15,090 nt of DNA, taken from the NCBI GenBank assembly GCA_902768605.1, contig CACXLY010000061.1, forward strand, positions 1-15,090. Direction: 5' to 3'. Within the stretch, counting starts at the first letter, position 1. Each line of letters starts with the position of its first letter. The notes beneath the pieces are model-generated. The model worked only from the letters and a program-made list of their open reading frames with translations. It had not been told where the DNA came from and did no database searches. Of the stretch, positions 13,293-15,090 are shown piece by piece. The stretch is from an uncultured Bacteroidales bacterium. GTDB lineage: Bacteria; Bacteroidota; Bacteroidia; Bacteroidales; Bacteroidaceae. The translations under genes and the position numbers were made by a program.

Positions 13293-14843
13293 GTGAAACA
13301 TACATTATATATATTTATATGCTTTCTGGCCTCCCTTTTTTGCCTTGAAACGGGGGCTCAAATGGAATCATTCCTAAAGGAAAGGGAGCAAATGAAGTCC
13401 TTCCTCTTAGGAGGGGATTTCGGTGAGGGCGGAGATGAAGTGGGACTGCCTTATCTCTATTCCCCACCCTCGCCGAAGTATGAAGTCAGGGCTGTTTGGC
13501 TGACTACTATCATGGGGTTGGACTGGCCGAAAACGATGGCTACGAATGCTGCCGGCAGAGAGAGGCAGAAGGAAGAACTCTGCGAGATTCTCGACCAGCT
13601 ACAAGCTTGCCGCATCAATACCATTGTGCTGCAGACTCGCATCCGCGGCTCCGTCATCTACCCCAGCAAGATAGAGCCTTGGGACATCTGCCTGACCGGC
13701 ACTTTCGACCGTGACCCTGGCTACGACCCTCTTGCCTTCGCTATCGAGGAAACCCACAAGCGAGGGATGGAGCTGCATGCCTGGATGGTCACCGTGCCTG
13801 CCTTCAAGATAGTGAATGCGAAGAAGATGGGCAAACGAAGTCTGCTCCGCACTCACCCCGAACTGCTCAAGAAGCATGGCGACCAATACTACCTCGACCC
13901 AGGGCTGCCGGGCTCATCCACCTATCTCACTGCCCTCTGCAAGGAGCTGGTGAGCAAATACGACGTCGATGGCATTCACTTCGACTACATTCGCTACCCG
14001 GAGAATGCCCAAAGCTTCTCCGATGCTGCCACCTACAAGAAGTATGGCAAGGGCCAGAACAAGCGGGCTTGGCGCGAGGACAACATCACAAGGATGGTTC
14101 GCGATGCCTACGAGGCCATCAAGGACATCAAGCCTTGGGTGCGTGTGAGCTGCTCTCCCGTAGGCAAGTACAAGGACTTGAGCCGCTACTCGGCAAAGGG
14201 TTGGTCGGCCCTCGGCGCAGTCTATCAGGATGCTCAGCTCTGGCTCAAAGAGGGCATCATGGACATGCTCCTGCCGATGATGTACTTTCAGGGCGACCAC
14301 TTCTATCCCTTCGCAGCAGACTGGAAGGAGAACGACAATGGCCGGGCTGTCGCTCCCGGTCTCGGCATCTACTTCCTCCATCCGAAGGAGAAGGACTGGG
14401 ACTGGGGCATCATCCAGCGAGAACTCTGCTATATCCGCCAAATGGAGCTGGGAGGGCAAGCCTTCTTCCGCAGTCAGTTTCTGACGGACAACACCAAAGG
14501 CATCTACGACTATCTGCAGAAGACTTTCTACCCCTTCCCTGCCCTGCTGCCACCCATGACTTGGGAGAATGCACCTAAGCCCGAGGCACCCCGACTTGTG
14601 TCAAGAGAGCGCATCGACGGCATTAACGAACAACTTGAATGGACTGCCGTAGAAGGCTGCAGATATGTGATTTATGCCAGCCAAAGGCAACCTGTTGACA
14701 CGAGCAATCCCAAGAACATTGTCAAGGTGACCTACGACACAAGCTTCGTCTATAGCCTGCTCGGAGCCTATTATCACCACTACCACCTCGCCATCACAGC
14801 TCTCGACCGCTTCGGAGGCGAAAGCCAACCGCTGGAACTCTAA
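13293..14843 (+). CDS. Secreted GHL10 (DUF187) glycosidase, DigH-like
   Basis: The 516-residue protein belongs to the glycosyl hydrolase-like 10 family. E. coli DigH of this family cleaves peptide-free peptidoglycan strands at the septum, so a cell-wall glycan is the likeliest substrate. The GTG at 13293 starts a signal peptide (VKHTLYIFICFLASLFCLETGAQ). A TTG at 13278 also opens the frame but overlaps the promoter element. The catalytic barrel runs from about 63 (KYEVRAVWLTTIMGLDWPK) with VLQTRIRGSVIYPS (112-125), LHAWMVTVP (161-169) and DGIHFDYIRYP (226-236), whose Asp residues are the likely active site. The last 90 residues resemble an Fn3-like domain. Residues 24-61 are an unusual Gly/acidic stretch between signal peptide and barrel, encoded by repeat-like DNA. 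A GH2 gene follows after 37 bases, suggesting an operon. Confidence 0.9.
   Translation: MKHTLYIFICFLASLFCLETGAQMESFLKEREQMKSFLLGGDFGEGGDEVGLPYLYSPPSPKYEVRAVWLTTIMGLDWPKTMATNAAGRERQKEELCEILDQLQACRINTIVLQTRIRGSVIYPSKIEPWDICLTGTFDRDPGYDPLAFAIEETHKRGMELHAWMVTVPAFKIVNAKKMGKRSLLRTHPELLKKHGDQYYLDPGLPGSSTYLTALCKELVSKYDVDGIHFDYIRYPENAQSFSDAATYKKYGKGQNKRAWREDNITRMVRDAYEAIKDIKPWVRVSCSPVGKYKDLSRYSAKGWSALGAVYQDAQLWLKEGIMDMLLPMMYFQGDHFYPFAADWKENDNGRAVAPGLGIYFLHPKEKDWDWGIIQRELCYIRQMELGGQAFFRSQFLTDNTKGIYDYLQKTFYPFPALLPPMTWENAPKPEAPRLVSRERIDGINEQLEWTAVEGCRYVIYASQRQPVDTSNPKNIVKVTYDTSFVYSLLGAYYHHYHLAITALDRFGGESQPLEL
13362..13475. repeat. In-frame repeat-like insertion within the glycosidase gene
   Basis: The DNA coding for residues 24-61 contains a TTCCTAAAGGAA palindrome. 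A CCTTCCT...GGAGGGG block follows, like the intergenic palindromes at 13124-13212. An inverted repeat is also present: 13419-13432 pairs with 13464-13477, 13 of 14 positions including one G.T. Its length, 114 bases, keeps the frame. Confidence 0.5.
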
Positions 14844-14880
14844 TACTACACATCGATATTAAACTAAAACTACAATAAGC

Positions 14881-15090
14881 ATGAAGAAAAGAACCGCACT
14901 TTTAGCCGTCCTGATGGGATTGGCGATGAATGACAACGCTCAAGTTGCTGCGCCAAGCTACACGGAGTGGCACGATATGGAAGTAAATAATGTGAACCGC
15001 TTGCCCGTTCATACCACATTCTTTGCCTACGAGGACGAGGCGTTGGCTCTGCAGGGCGACATGACGAAGTCGAAGCGCTTCCTGTCGCTG
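14881..15090 (+). CDS. GH2-family beta-galactosidase, N-terminal part (runs off window)
   Basis: The ATG at 14881 opens a frame that stays open to the window end (70 codons). A signal peptide MKKRTALLAVLMGLAMNDNAQ is followed by PSYTEWHDMEVNNVNRLPVHTTFFAYEDEALALQ and then KSKRFLSL. This is the typical start of Bacteroidetes GH2 beta-galactosidases (an E-W/N block, VN-NR-P-H-T-FFAYE, then S-x-x-F-x-SLNG), which remove terminal beta-galactose from glycans in the periplasm. The catalytic glutamates lie outside the window, so activity and specificity cannot be judged. It follows the GHL10 gene by 37 bases with no terminator between them. Confidence 0.85.
   Translation, partial: MKKRTALLAVLMGLAMNDNAQVAAPSYTEWHDMEVNNVNRLPVHTTFFAYEDEALALQGDMTKSKRFLSL

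Overview
The window looks like a Bacteroidales chromosome, most likely Prevotella or a close relative. Three things point there: promoters of the Bacteroidetes type (TAnnTTTG at -7, with TTG about 20 bases upstream in the best cases), A-rich leaders without Shine-Dalgarno sites, and gene families typical of the group. Coding regions are moderately GC-rich, while the spacers are AT-rich and full of short tandem repeats. I see no tRNA, rRNA, CRISPR array, transposase or phage gene.

Layout: (1) 2-181, C-terminus of a probable pyruvate:ferredoxin oxidoreductase, then a repeat-filled spacer. (2) 644-9238, a branched-chain amino acid locus: ilvD (own promoter), a convergent lipoprotein gene on the minus strand, then ilvB, an ilvN-type regulatory subunit, an acyl-ACP thioesterase and a CPBP-type membrane protease (probably one operon from the promoter before ilvB), then ilvC with its own promoter candidate and a strong terminator. 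(3) 9428-13014 on the minus strand: two tandem cstA-type carbon-starvation transporters followed by a small outer-membrane beta-barrel gene, whose start overlaps the end of the second transporter (ATGA). (4) 13293-15090 on the plus strand: a secreted GHL10/DUF187 glycosidase and the start of a GH2 beta-galactosidase, reading out of the window.

IlvBN makes acetolactate or acetohydroxybutyrate, IlvC reduces and isomerises it, and IlvD dehydrates the product to the 2-keto acids. These precursors feed both branched-chain amino acids and the branched fatty acids that dominate Bacteroidales membranes. An acyl-ACP thioesterase inside the operon is therefore a plausible link to lipid metabolism.

The strongest oddities are protein extensions and insertions. 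The IlvN-like subunit has an N-terminal extension of about 95 residues with a CX2CX2CX2C motif. The thioesterase carries a hydrophilic insert near its C-terminus whose DNA resembles a palindromic element upstream of ilvB. The glycosidase carries about 38 residues of repeat-like DNA between its signal peptide and its domain. Nearly every gene leader also contains its own short tandem repeat. I found no complete new defence or mobile system. The best candidates for something undescribed are the Cys-rich IlvN and the apparent movement of intergenic repeats into reading frames.
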